Positions 50,855-59,757 of a DNA stretch of 64,000 nt are shown piece after piece. Every line of letters begins with the position of its first letter. The first letter of the stretch is position 1. Under the pieces are notes generated by a model that ran no database searches, was not told the origin of the DNA, and saw only the letters and a list, made by a program, of their open reading frames with translations. This stretch comes from Psychrobacillus sp044762745. Lineage in GTDB: Bacteria > Bacillota > Bacilli > Bacillales_A > Planococcaceae. Both the position numbers and the translations under genes were made by a program. The DNA lies in the NCBI RefSeq assembly GCF_044762745.1, contig NZ_JBIWEX010000022.1:18646-82645 (forward strand), read 5' to 3'.

Positions 50855-51757
50855 TTATTCCAACTCCTTTAATACCGGGTTTTTTCCTGTCAACAAGAGC
50901 GCTATAAATAACAAAAGTAATGTTGCCACAAATAGTACGAGGGCTAAAGCAGAAGCCAAATGCCAATTCAAAGTTGTATTTATATTACTTTCTATCAACA
51001 TAGAAATCATAGTTGTTTTTGATCCGCCCAATAAAGCCGGTGTAATGAAGTATCCTATTCCCATTACAAATACTAGCAATGAACCGGAAAGAACACCTGG
51101 AATAGACAATGGTAAAAAAACCTGTGTAAAAGCTTTCCAAGGACGTGCTCCCATGCTTTGTGCAGCTAAAAGTAATCTTTGATCAATTCCTTCCATAACA
51201 GAATAAAGGCTTAACACCATGTATGGAAGTAGAATATGAGTCATGGCAATGACTACTCCAGTCGTATTGTAGATAAGTTCAAGTGGGTGATCAATAATCC
51301 CCATTTCCATTAGAACCATATTAATAACTCCATTTTTGCGCAGTAATATCGACCAAGCAAACGTCCGAACTAGCAAACTTATCCAAAAAGGAATCAATAC
51401 AGAGGCTAATATAATCTTTTTCCATAACTTAGATGTAGTTCTTACTAACATATAAGCAAGAGGATAAGCGACAATTAACGAAAAAAATGTAACAAGAAGG
51501 GCTATTTTAAGCGTTACCCATAGCACTTTCAAATAAATATCCGTTGAAAAAATATGACTAAAATACTCTAATGTAAAGCCATCTTCATTAAATAAACTAA
51601 GTTTGAAAAAATCCATCATGGAAAAGACCATTAAAATCATAATATATCCCAATGGAATAATTAAAAGAAGCCATTGTAACCCCGAGATTCTTGCTAACCG
51701 ATGGGAAAAAGATACCTGCTGAGCAAGTATCCTTGGTTCTTTTTTCACTTCAATCAT
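50855..51757 (-). CDS. ABC transporter permease, PotB-like
   Basis: The 300-residue protein has six membrane segments and an EAA loop 'AAQSMGARPWKAFTQVFLPLSIPG' split over about residues 196-219. It pairs with the PotC-like permease. The N-terminal 25 residues are cytoplasmic. It lies 16 nt after the binding-protein gene. The true substrate may be a polyamine, an amino acid or another cationic organic molecule. Confidence 0.9.
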   Translation of the reverse strand: MIEVKKEPRILAQQVSFSHRLARISGLQWLLLIIPLGYIMILMVFSMMDFFKLSLFNEDGFTLEYFSHIFSTDIYLKVLWVTLKIALLVTFFSLIVAYPLAYMLVRTTSKLWKKIILASVLIPFWISLLVRTFAWSILLRKNGVINMVLMEMGIIDHPLELIYNTTGVVIAMTHILLPYMVLSLYSVMEGIDQRLLLAAQSMGARPWKAFTQVFLPLSIPGVLSGSLLVFVMGIGYFITPALLGGSKTTMISMLIESNINTTLNWHLASALALVLFVATLLLLFIALLLTGKNPVLKELE

Positions 51758-51773
51758 GACTACACCCCCATTA

Positions 51774-52829
51774 CTACTCTAGAAGCCACTGTTGAAAACG
51801 TTCGTTCACTTTATCATAGTTTTCAACCCACCATTCGCTATTTACAAAAATTTGTTGTTTCTGTTGGTCAGAAGATAGCCCCAAACGATTTATCGATTCC
51901 TCCGATAACAGAGGGATTGCATCCGTATTTGCCGGTCCATTATCGTATTGAGAAGAAAGACCAGCCTGTTGCTCTGGTGCAAGCGTGAATGCTATAAATT
52001 TCATCGCCAATTCTTTATTTGGAGCGCCTTTTGGTACAGCCCAGGAGTTAGACATCATAAATCCTTGATTAAAATCTACTTTTACCGGTGCCCCTTGATC
52101 GGCTGCTACCGTGATACGACCACTCCAAGCACTTGTTAATGGAACTTCGTTTGTTGCAAGAAGTTCTGGTGGTTGAGCCCCAGCAGTCCACCAAACTTTT
52201 ATATCATCTTTTAGTTCATCTAGTTTTGCGAAGCCACGATCAACATCTAAAGGGTATAGATTTTCTGGCTTTACCCCGTCAGCAAGTAGTGCAGCCTCCA
52301 GTGTCCACATAGGATCTTTATATAACCCACGTGGTCCAGGAAACTTTTCGGTGTCCCAAAAGTCAGCCCAATTTTTAGGCTGTTGACCTGCAGAAAACGC
52401 TTCCGTATTATAGGCGATTACTGTTGAGAACATATTTTCTGGAACCCCATAATCATGTACAAGCTCTTTCGGTAGACCTTCCGTACTAATCACGTCAAAA
52501 TCCAACTTTTCAAGAAGGCCTTCTTTTCCTCCACGAATAGCAAAATCATTACCAACGCTGACAACATCCCATTCAACATTTCCACTTTCTACCATAGCTT
52601 TTAATTTACCGATATCAGGCGGCGTTACGACAGTAACCTTGACGCCATGTTCTTTTTCAAATGGTTCAAACGAAACTTTCTTATGAACTTCCGTATATGG
52701 ACCTCCCCAATCTACAACAACCAGCTCTTTATTTTTCTTACCCGTATCACCACTAGCTTCCCCACTACAACCTGCAACGATAAGCGCTACTAGCAATGCA
52801 ACAAAGAATAACCCTAATTTTTTCGGCAT
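51774..52829 (-). CDS. ABC transporter substrate-binding lipoprotein, PotD/SBP_bac_8-like
   Basis: The 351-residue protein has a lipoprotein signal ending in 'LIVAGCSGE' (Cys20) and a periplasmic-binding-protein fold: 'LVVVDWGGPYTEV' (first strand), 'VEWDVVSVGNDFAI', 'NWADFWDTEKFPG' and 'GFMMSNSWAVPKGAPNKELAMKFI' in separate blocks. The NWADFWD pattern is usual for polyamine- and opine-type binding proteins. The pocket has Asp and Trp residues but does not settle the ligand. Confidence 0.9.
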   Translation of the reverse strand: MPKKLGLFFVALLVALIVAGCSGEASGDTGKKNKELVVVDWGGPYTEVHKKVSFEPFEKEHGVKVTVVTPPDIGKLKAMVESGNVEWDVVSVGNDFAIRGGKEGLLEKLDFDVISTEGLPKELVHDYGVPENMFSTVIAYNTEAFSAGQQPKNWADFWDTEKFPGPRGLYKDPMWTLEAALLADGVKPENLYPLDVDRGFAKLDELKDDIKVWWTAGAQPPELLATNEVPLTSAWSGRITVAADQGAPVKVDFNQGFMMSNSWAVPKGAPNKELAMKFIAFTLAPEQQAGLSSQYDNGPANTDAIPLLSEESINRLGLSSDQQKQQIFVNSEWWVENYDKVNERFQQWLLE

Positions 52830-52868
52830 TTAACTTTCCACTCCTTCTCTAATCTCTTTTATTAATAG

Positions 52869-53966
52869 TCATACAGGTATTTCATCAGAAATTAAACATG
52901 CATCCTTACTATTCCAACCTAAGAGAGTCTCTTCACCTTTTACAATCAATTCAGACATATGTGCAGGAATTTTCGCCATGATTTCTTCTCCTGTTTCCAT
53001 TTTTGTCTTGATATTTATTGCTTCTCCTACATAAGTGGTTTCTAATACTTTAACTCGAATCGTATTATGGAACTGGGTTAGATCCCTGGCAATCTGAATA
53101 TTCTCTGGACGAAGACCAATAAGCATTGACTTATTTATTTCTCCCGTTGCTTCTTTGTTAATTTCTATATTAACTCTCATGTCCTCATTAACTTTTACCA
53201 TCGCATTTCCATCCGTTACGCTTACAACCTGCCCTTTTATCAAGTTGATTTCACCGATAAATTCCGCCACAAAGCGATTTTTAGGTTGTTTATATAGCAT
53301 TTCAGGACTATCAACCTGTTCAATTCTTCCTTTATTCATGACACAAATTTTATCAGACATCGTTAAAGCTTCCTCTTGATCATGCGTTACACTGATTGTA
53401 GTAATACCAACATGTTCTTGTATTTGCTTTATCTCTAACTGCATCTGCTTGCGTAATTGCTTATCCAACGCCCCCAGAGGTTCGTCCAAAAGAAGTAATG
53501 GTGGATTGAAGACAATTGCTCTAGCTAAAGCTACTCGTTGTTGCTGTCCTCCACTAAGCTGCTCTGGATATCTCTGTGCATATTCATCCAGATGAATAAG
53601 TTTAAGAATACTTTCCACTTTCTGCTTCACTTCTTCTTTCCCAATTTTACGTAGAGAAAGCGGATACGCAATATTATCAAACACAGTCATATGTGGGAAA
53701 AGGGCGTAATTTTGAAATAACATCCCTATTTGTCGTTCATAAGGCTTTTTGTTCGAAATATCTTGCGAGTTCAACATGATAGATCCATTGCTTAATTGCT
53801 CAAATCCAGCTATTAACTTTAATAAGGATGTTTTTCCAGAACCACTAGGTCCCAGTATAGTAAGAAATTCTCCTTGATTAACAATCAAATTAACATCGTC
53901 CACTGCTTTAAATTTCTTATAATATTTTGTAGCATTAACAACCGATAAACTGTTGCCTAATGTCAT
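52869..53966 (-). CDS. ABC transporter ATP-binding protein, PotA-like
   Basis: The 365-residue ATPase has Walker A GPSGSGKTS (about 38-46), Q-loop 'LFQNYALFPHM', signature LSGGQQQR (about 136-143), Walker B 'LLLLDEPLGALD' and the H-loop His in 'SVTHDQEEA'. A C-terminal TOBE domain (about 285-365) is the PotA/MalK feature for regulation. It is the first gene of the five-gene operon that ends with the lactate-type dehydrogenase, and is divergent from the IclR gene. Confidence 0.93.
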   Translation of the reverse strand: MTLGNSLSVVNATKYYKKFKAVDDVNLIVNQGEFLTILGPSGSGKTSLLKLIAGFEQLSNGSIMLNSQDISNKKPYERQIGMLFQNYALFPHMTVFDNIAYPLSLRKIGKEEVKQKVESILKLIHLDEYAQRYPEQLSGGQQQRVALARAIVFNPPLLLLDEPLGALDKQLRKQMQLEIKQIQEHVGITTISVTHDQEEALTMSDKICVMNKGRIEQVDSPEMLYKQPKNRFVAEFIGEINLIKGQVVSVTDGNAMVKVNEDMRVNIEINKEATGEINKSMLIGLRPENIQIARDLTQFHNTIRVKVLETTYVGEAINIKTKMETGEEIMAKIPAHMSELIVKGEETLLGWNSKDACLISDEIPV

Positions 53967-54446
53967 ACATGGACCTCCTATCTGAGTAAAATAACTTTTT
54001 ATTAACTCAAATTCTATTAGTATGTCACTCTAACTCCACAGACTCCGTTTCTACAACTTTACAAATCAAATATCTATCATTCTTGTGTATTTAAAAATTT
54101 ATGCTACCCCGTTAATTTGTTACATAATGAATTACTGCATTTTATCGAACATATCGACCCCACAATTACTTTCCCCTTTTTTATCTATCACCCTTTCCAC
54201 CTAGTGAAATTTAATTCTTGCTAGTGGGAACTGTTTCTAATATAATTAAAATCAAATTTATTGTCAATTCATTTTATTTTGAATTTTTAATTAATATTAG
54301 TATTATTAATATTTGTCTGTTTGGGACTTTAAGGAAAAAGTAACGTATACATAAGTAGACTACTAGGTTGTAATAACTACATTTTTCGACTAATTCTTAT
54401 CTTCTATTCTAATTTTTTTATCATTGAAAGAAAGGCAGGTATTTAA
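53967..54446. other. Divergent control region between the importer operon and iclR
   Basis: About 480 bp of AT-rich non-coding sequence. It contains a perfect 11-bp palindrome AGTAGACTACT at 54354-54364, about 80 bp before the IclR start, a possible IclR-family operator. No terminator, RNA element or longer repeat is visible. Confidence 0.45.
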
Positions 54447-55184
54447 ATGCAATCTATAGATCGAGCTCTAAAAATAATAAAAGTATTAATTAATCATGAT
54501 CCGAACAGATTCTTCTCAGTCACTGAAATCGCTAAAGAATGTGACCTTCCTACCAGTTCCATCCATCGTATCCTGAATGCGATGATTAAACACGAAATGA
54601 TCCAACAAGACCCACAACACAAGCAGTATGGACTTGGTACTTTATGGCTTGAATACGGTCTTACTGTTTATGACACGCTAGATTATGTGAGTTTATTACG
54701 ACCAGAATTGGAAAATTTAATGCGAACCGTTGATGCAACGGTGTATTTAAGTAAACCTATCGGCAAAGAATCCATTATTATCGAACGAATCGATTGTATA
54801 AATCAAACAATACGTACACATGACAAATTAGGAAAAAGAACACCATTACATATTGGTGTGGCTAATTTGACCATGCTTGCACATATGCCGTCAGATTATA
54901 TAGAAAAATTATTATTAGAAGTAATTGAGGAATCTGAGAGAACAGCATTCTATGAGCTTTTAGGCAAAATAAGAATGGATGGCTATGAAGTAAATCATGA
55001 TGATCCGGGGGATGGAATTATTACAATAGCTACACCAATACTTAATCATTCTGGAGGCGTCGTCGGTGCCGTTAGTATCAAACTGAATATTTCCACCATA
55101 CCAGATGAGAAATTGAAAAGAATAATAGAGGAGGTGGTAAGTACAGGGAATAAAATTTCGTGGAAGATGAGTTATCAAAATTAA
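54447..55184 (+). CDS. IclR-family transcriptional regulator
   Basis: The 245-residue protein has the IclR winged helix at about 1-65 ('FSVTEIAKECDLPTSSIHRILNAM' in two helices) and the effector domain at about 75-240 ('GKRTPLHIGVANLTMLAH', 'HDDPGDGIITIATPI', 'VVGAVSIKLN'). The conserved catalytic-like Cys of many IclR proteins is not evident. It stands between the importer operon and the aminotransferase/oxidase genes, and so probably controls both in response to a substrate or metabolite. Confidence 0.92.
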   Translation: MQSIDRALKIIKVLINHDPNRFFSVTEIAKECDLPTSSIHRILNAMIKHEMIQQDPQHKQYGLGTLWLEYGLTVYDTLDYVSLLRPELENLMRTVDATVYLSKPIGKESIIIERIDCINQTIRTHDKLGKRTPLHIGVANLTMLAHMPSDYIEKLLLEVIEESERTAFYELLGKIRMDGYEVNHDDPGDGIITIATPILNHSGGVVGAVSIKLNISTIPDEKLKRIIEEVVSTGNKISWKMSYQN

Positions 55185-55186
55185 GA

Positions 55187-55300
55187 ACAAATGCGCAAGC
55201 GCCTGTCTTTGCCCCCGAGGCGCAAGGCGCTGGAGTCTGGACGGAGATTCATTTATAGGAAGTTATCCACATGTCTTAGATTTTATAATTTCCTAAGCAA
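55187..55300 (+). repeat. Dispersed structured element (short form) directly after iclR
   Basis: AACAAATGCGCAAGCGCCT begins 3 nt after the stop. Then come the second GC arm AGGCGCAAGGCGCTGGAG and an AT-rich tail with 'aagttatccacatg' and 'tttataatttcct'. The ends match the long form after ku at roughly three of four positions. The GCGCAAGCGCCT and AGGCGCAAGGCGCT parts can pair. Confidence 0.8.
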
Positions 55301-55388
55301 TGAGAAAAATACAAAATTCTACTTAGAAACGAAACAATAGTCATTATCGTAGTTTGCATGAATTTCACTTCAGAAGGGATAAAACAAA

Positions 55389-56564
55389 ATGATAAATCTA
55401 CTTAATAAAAATGTAAAAGAAATAGAATTATCAGGAATACGGAAAATTTCCAACAAGATTGATCGTTCACCAGATATTATAAACCTGACATTCGGACAAC
55501 CTAATTTTCCAACACCTGAATATATTAAAACAGCGGGTCTTAAAGCAATTGAAGAAAATAAAACTGGTTACACAGAGACTGCTGGATTATTTGAACTGCG
55601 TCAGGCAGCATGTGATTACGTTCAAAATCTTTACGGTTTATCGTATGATCCGGAAGATGAAATAATCATTACAACCGGAGCGAGCGAGGCTTTAGATATC
55701 GCTTTCCGCACAATCCTTGATGAAGGATCGGAAGTAATCTTACCCGCACCTGTCTATCCCGGATATGATCCACTCATTAAACTATGTAATGCCGTTTCAG
55801 TGTTTGTTGACACGACAGACAATGAATTTAAATTAACCGCTTCTTTAATTGAAAAGAATATAACAGACAAAACCCGCTGTGTTGTATTGCCTTACCCAAA
55901 TAATCCATTAGGCTCTATTTTAACTCGAGAAGAAGTACTTGAGATTGGTAAATTACTAGAGGATAAAAAAATATTCATTTTAGCTGATGAGATTTATAGT
56001 GAGTTAGTTTTCGATGAAGAACATTTTTCAATAGGATCAATTCCAAGTTTGAAAGATAAAACAATCATTATTAATGGTCTTTCAAAATCTCATTCCATGA
56101 CTGGATGGCGGATTGGTTTTGCTTTCGCTCCATCTTATTTAATAGATCAGTTTTATAAAGTGCATTCCTTTAACTCTGTTTGTGCAAGCACTATCAGTCA
56201 ATATGCTGCAGTTGAAGCATTGAAACAAGGTACCCATACAGAGGAAGTAACTGCAATGAAAAAAGAATACAGAATTAGAAAAGATTATGCCTATAATCGA
56301 CTGAAAGAAATGGGTTTAAAAGTCGTTGAACCAAAAGGAGCATTCTATATTTTTCCTTCTATCAAAGAAACAGGTTTAACATCAGAGGATTTTGCAACGA
56401 AGCTACTTGATCAAGAAAAGGTAGCCGTCATACCAGGTAATGCATTTTCTGATTTTGGAGAAGGATTTATTCGAATATCGTTTGCTCAATCAATGGAGGA
56501 ATTGAAAAAAGGACTAGATGGAATCGAACGTTTTTTATCTTCCGTTAAATCAGTGAATCTTTAA
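55389..56564 (+). CDS. PLP-dependent aminotransferase, class I/II (PatA-like)
   Basis: The 391-residue fold-type I enzyme has the PLP lysine at Lys233 in 'NGLSKSHSMTGWRIG', Asp200 in 'ILADEIYSE', Asn in 'YPNNPLGS' and the carboxylate-binding Arg in 'EGFIRISFAQS'. It matches aromatic/N-acetyl-diaminopimelate-like PatA aminotransferases of Bacillus. It lies between iclR and a flavoprotein dehydrogenase, so it may turn the imported amino compound into a 2-oxo acid. No ribosome binding site of consensus quality is seen (AGAAGGGAT). Confidence 0.9.
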   Translation: MINLLNKNVKEIELSGIRKISNKIDRSPDIINLTFGQPNFPTPEYIKTAGLKAIEENKTGYTETAGLFELRQAACDYVQNLYGLSYDPEDEIIITTGASEALDIAFRTILDEGSEVILPAPVYPGYDPLIKLCNAVSVFVDTTDNEFKLTASLIEKNITDKTRCVVLPYPNNPLGSILTREEVLEIGKLLEDKKIFILADEIYSELVFDEEHFSIGSIPSLKDKTIIINGLSKSHSMTGWRIGFAFAPSYLIDQFYKVHSFNSVCASTISQYAAVEALKQGTHTEEVTAMKKEYRIRKDYAYNRLKEMGLKVVEPKGAFYIFPSIKETGLTSEDFATKLLDQEKVAVIPGNAFSDFGEGFIRISFAQSMEELKKGLDGIERFLSSVKSVNL

Positions 56565-56675
56565 AGATAAGATGTTTAAAGAGCAAAATGGTATACAACG
56601 CCGCCTGTTTCTAAAGATGCGGTACTTGATAGAATAATAATTGTTAACTATGAAAATAATTAGAGGAGGTTTTTT

Positions 56676-58031
56676 ATGTTTATTGACAGACTCAAAGATC
56701 GTCTTGGAAATGAAAAAGTTAGCCAAAATGAAAATGAATTGTTCCGTCATAGCCATGATGAATCTTTTCATAAACCAGTAGAACCAGATGTCGTCTGCTT
56801 CCCCACGGGTCGAGAAGATATTGAAACGATTATGGAAGTAGCACGTGAGAATAGTGTACCTATAACACCGTTTGGGGCCGGATCTGGCTTAGAAGGACAA
56901 GCAATTCCAATCAAAAAAGGGATTTCTATTAACTTCGAAAACATGAATAACGTAGTAAACTTTTCACCAGAAGATTTAATGATTACAGTTCAGCCGGGGA
57001 TTACACGGCTACAATTGAATAAATTCGTAAACCGACACGGTTTGATGTTTCCAATCGATCCAGGCGCAGATGCAACGATTGGTGGGATGGTTGCTACGAA
57101 TGCTAGTGGCACGACAGCAGTTCGCTACGGTTCTATGCGAGATCAGCTACTCGATTTAGAAGTTGTTTTAGCAAATGGAACAGTAATTCATACAGGTTCA
57201 CTTGCTAAAAAGTCGTCTTCTGGCTACCATTTGAATGGCCTATTTGCTGGTTCAGAAGGTACATTAGGCATTATTACTGAAATTACATTACGACTTCATG
57301 GTATTCCAGAGCATACGATTGCTGCAAGATGCACATTTCATACGCCGAAAGCATGTGCAGAAGCAGCTAAAATAATATTACAAAGTGGGATTCCAGTAAT
57401 GCGCATGGAGCTAGTTGATGCAGATAGTATTTCACAAGTGAATGCCTATGGGGGTTATAACCTTCCAGTTGCTCACTCCCTATTTTTTGAATTCGCAGGT
57501 ACGATGACATCGGTTGAGGAAGAAGCAAGGCTTGTAGAACAATTAATGCGCGAGCTTGGCTGTGAAAACTGGGATGTCACAAGCCGTTCTAAGGAGCGGT
57601 TGGAGCTTTGGAAAGCACGTCATGAACTGGCCTATGCATACCAACATGTAAAAGGAATGGCCAATACTGGAGCAGATGTGTGTGTTCCGATATCAAAACT
57701 ACCAGAACTTATCGTATATGCGCGTGAACTAATTGATGAAAGTGGATTGACCGGTGGTGTATTGGGTCATGTCGGCGATGGAAACTTCCATACGATTGTC
57801 CTGTACGACCCGAATGTGGAAGGTGAATTAGAAAAGGCGGAGTATACGAATGAAGCGCTAGCAATAAGAGCCATCGAAGTCGGTGGAACATGTACAGGCG
57901 AACATGGTGTCGGGCTTGGTAAGAGGAAATTCCAAGAAAGAGAACATGGTGAAGCTCTTTTCATTATGAAACAAATGAAGCAAATGCTCGATCCAAAGGG
58001 ATTGTTAAATCCCGGAAAAATATTCTTTTAA
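56676..58031 (+). CDS. FAD-linked 2-hydroxyacid dehydrogenase, GlcD/D-lactate dehydrogenase type
   Basis: The 451-residue flavoprotein oxidises a D-2-hydroxy acid such as glycolate or D-lactate. The FAD (PCMH) domain spans about 30-215, with 'PFGAGSGLEGQAIP' and 'DPGADATIGGMVATNASGT' in separate motifs; the C-terminal domain includes 'GHVGDGNFHTIV' and 'CTGEHGVGLGK', where His ligands bind substrate and metal. No iron-sulfur subunit (GlcF) lies nearby. AGAGGAGG precedes the start. It follows the aminotransferase by 111 nt. Confidence 0.9.
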   Translation: MFIDRLKDRLGNEKVSQNENELFRHSHDESFHKPVEPDVVCFPTGREDIETIMEVARENSVPITPFGAGSGLEGQAIPIKKGISINFENMNNVVNFSPEDLMITVQPGITRLQLNKFVNRHGLMFPIDPGADATIGGMVATNASGTTAVRYGSMRDQLLDLEVVLANGTVIHTGSLAKKSSSGYHLNGLFAGSEGTLGIITEITLRLHGIPEHTIAARCTFHTPKACAEAAKIILQSGIPVMRMELVDADSISQVNAYGGYNLPVAHSLFFEFAGTMTSVEEEARLVEQLMRELGCENWDVTSRSKERLELWKARHELAYAYQHVKGMANTGADVCVPISKLPELIVYARELIDESGLTGGVLGHVGDGNFHTIVLYDPNVEGELEKAEYTNEALAIRAIEVGGTCTGEHGVGLGKRKFQEREHGEALFIMKQMKQMLDPKGLLNPGKIFF

Positions 58032-58050
58032 GATTCTTTCGTTAATAGCA

Positions 58051-58090
58051 GAAAAGCATCCAAGCCTTCAATTGCTTGGATGCTACTATT
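58051..58090. terminator. Bidirectional terminator
   Basis: AGCATCCAAGC and GCTTGGATGCT form a perfect stem with T-rich flanks on both strands, between convergent genes. Confidence 0.9.
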
Positions 58091-58096
58091 TTTAAT

Positions 58097-58471
58097 CTAA
58101 TGTTTTTTAGCTACTCCAGAAATCTCATCTAACTTTGATGTATGTTTTCCAACAAACACTATACGATCAAGGTATTTATGGAAAAACCATTCTCCCCCAG
58201 CTATTACAATTGCAGATATGATAGACCCAACTGCGAGTTTCTCATTAGCACCTGTAAGGGCAATTATCATATACCAAATGACAAGGAACCCTATGATTAA
58301 ATCACCGATTGTAGCCATAATATTACGCAATCGTTTAGGAGATAACCTAAAGAGAATAAAATCACCCAATACATATGCGAATATGGTTAAAACTAAGCTA
58401 GTCCAGATTGTATCCATAAAAGGAACATCGAATAACAGGGTTAATATAATCAATAGAACCACTGCTATCAT
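58097..58471 (-). CDS. DUF2512 family membrane protein (YndM-like)
   Basis: The 124-residue protein has four membrane helices (about 2-13, 23-41, 53-72 and 80-96) and the DUF2512 pattern 'LGDFILFR' and 'NIMATIGDLIIGFLVIW'. The family usually begins with a segment like HLKALLIKF. That segment (DHVKALVIKF) is present in frame upstream, but without an ATG, GTG or TTG: a GGGAGG site is followed 7-8 nt later by ATA at 58507-58505. So the true start may be an ATA codon at 58507, or the gene may have lost its normal start and now begin at 58471. Confidence 0.8.
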   Translation of the reverse strand: MIAVVLLIILTLLFDVPFMDTIWTSLVLTIFAYVLGDFILFRLSPKRLRNIMATIGDLIIGFLVIWYMIIALTGANEKLAVGSIISAIVIAGGEWFFHKYLDRIVFVGKHTSKLDEISGVAKKH

Positions 58472-58763
58472 AATAAATTTAATAACGAGAGCTTTAACAT
58501 GATCTATTATTCTACCTCCCTACTATATCATCCCCTATTATTTACCCTGTATTTGGATTCTTAAAACATAATTTTCCATTTTGACAAGTAGTTCGTTAAA
58601 AGAAATGCACAACTGTCATTTTGCCATTTTCAATTTATGTATACATTTATGGATTTTGCAGAAAATAAAATATACGGCTTTTGCTTTCATGTTTAAAATT
58701 CTCTTAAAAACAATCTACCAGAATAGATTTCAATTTTTAGTAATAAATAAAGGGGAAAAGTAG

Positions 58764-59717
58764 ATGAAGATTCGGTTCGGCTATGTAGCAAATGCAATAG
58801 GCTTATGGGATGCAAGTCCATCCAAAACTTTAACTTTCACACGGTATTCAACGCTTCCTAAAAACGAGAGAATGGAAAAGTTGAAATTTGTAACAGCACA
58901 AAATTTACACCACACAAAAAGAATTTTGTATTATAATATCGCGCATGAAATAGAGTTATACCGGTTTTCAAGCTCTCTTGTCCCTTTAGCAACCCATCCG
59001 GAAGTGATGTGGGATTTCTTAACTCCATTCAAAAAGGAATGGGAAGAAATCGGAAGTATTGTCCAACATTTTAAACTTAGAGTAAGCTTTCACCCTGATC
59101 AATTTACACTTTTCACAAGTCCAAGAGAAGAAGTAACAATAAATGCAGTAAAAAATATGGAATACCATTATCGAATGCTCCAAGCAATGAATGCTCTTGA
59201 TACCGGATTAATTAATATTCATATTGGCGGGGCCTATGGGGATAAAAATAATGCCATAAACCGTTTCCATCACAATTTAAAAAAACTACCAAAGGAAATT
59301 AAGAAGCATATGACCCTAGAAAATGATGATAAAACGTATGATGTTCGGGAAACACTCATTACGTGTGAAAAGGAAAACATTCCAATGGTACTCGATTATC
59401 ATCACTATATGGCAAATACCGGGGAAAGTGACCTCCCTCTTTACTTACAACGTATATTTTGCACTTGGAATAACTTTAATATTGTACCGAAAGTCCACAT
59501 CTCATCCCCAAAATCTGATCAATCCTATCGCTCCCATGCTGATTTAGTTTCATTAGACTTTGTCCTCCCCTTCTTAAAAATGGCAAAGGAGCTTGATAAG
59601 GACTTTGACGTAATGATAGAAGCCAAACAAAAGAACCTTGCCATGCAAAAACTTGTAGAGGAAATAGCTACAATTCGAGGAGTCAAACGTATTTCAAGTT
59701 CATCTGTAGAATGGTAA
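58764..59717 (+). CDS. uvsE: UV DNA damage endonuclease UvsE (UVDE), copy 1
   Basis: UvsE cuts DNA 5' to UV photoproducts and abasic sites, starting a repair route apart from UvrABC. The 317-residue TIM-barrel protein shows 'RFGYVANAIGLWDASPS' at the start, 'RVSFHPDQF' (about 109), 'NIHIGG' (about 151), 'TLENDDKTY' (about 187), 'VLDYHHY' (about 211), 'KVHISSPK' (about 242) and 'DVMIEAKQK' (about 286), which hold the metal ligands. AAAGGGGAAAAG precedes the start. A second homologous gene follows 40 nt later. Confidence 0.95.
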   Translation: MKIRFGYVANAIGLWDASPSKTLTFTRYSTLPKNERMEKLKFVTAQNLHHTKRILYYNIAHEIELYRFSSSLVPLATHPEVMWDFLTPFKKEWEEIGSIVQHFKLRVSFHPDQFTLFTSPREEVTINAVKNMEYHYRMLQAMNALDTGLINIHIGGAYGDKNNAINRFHHNLKKLPKEIKKHMTLENDDKTYDVRETLITCEKENIPMVLDYHHYMANTGESDLPLYLQRIFCTWNNFNIVPKVHISSPKSDQSYRSHADLVSLDFVLPFLKMAKELDKDFDVMIEAKQKNLAMQKLVEEIATIRGVKRISSSSVEW

Positions 59718-59757
59718 TCGTGGAGAATAGAATGAATATATAGATGAGGTGGACTAA

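Noticed and set aside
58581..58763. 60-codon open frame just before uvsE
   Set aside because: No ribosome binding site and AT-rich low-quality codon use; it overlaps the expected uvsE promoter region.
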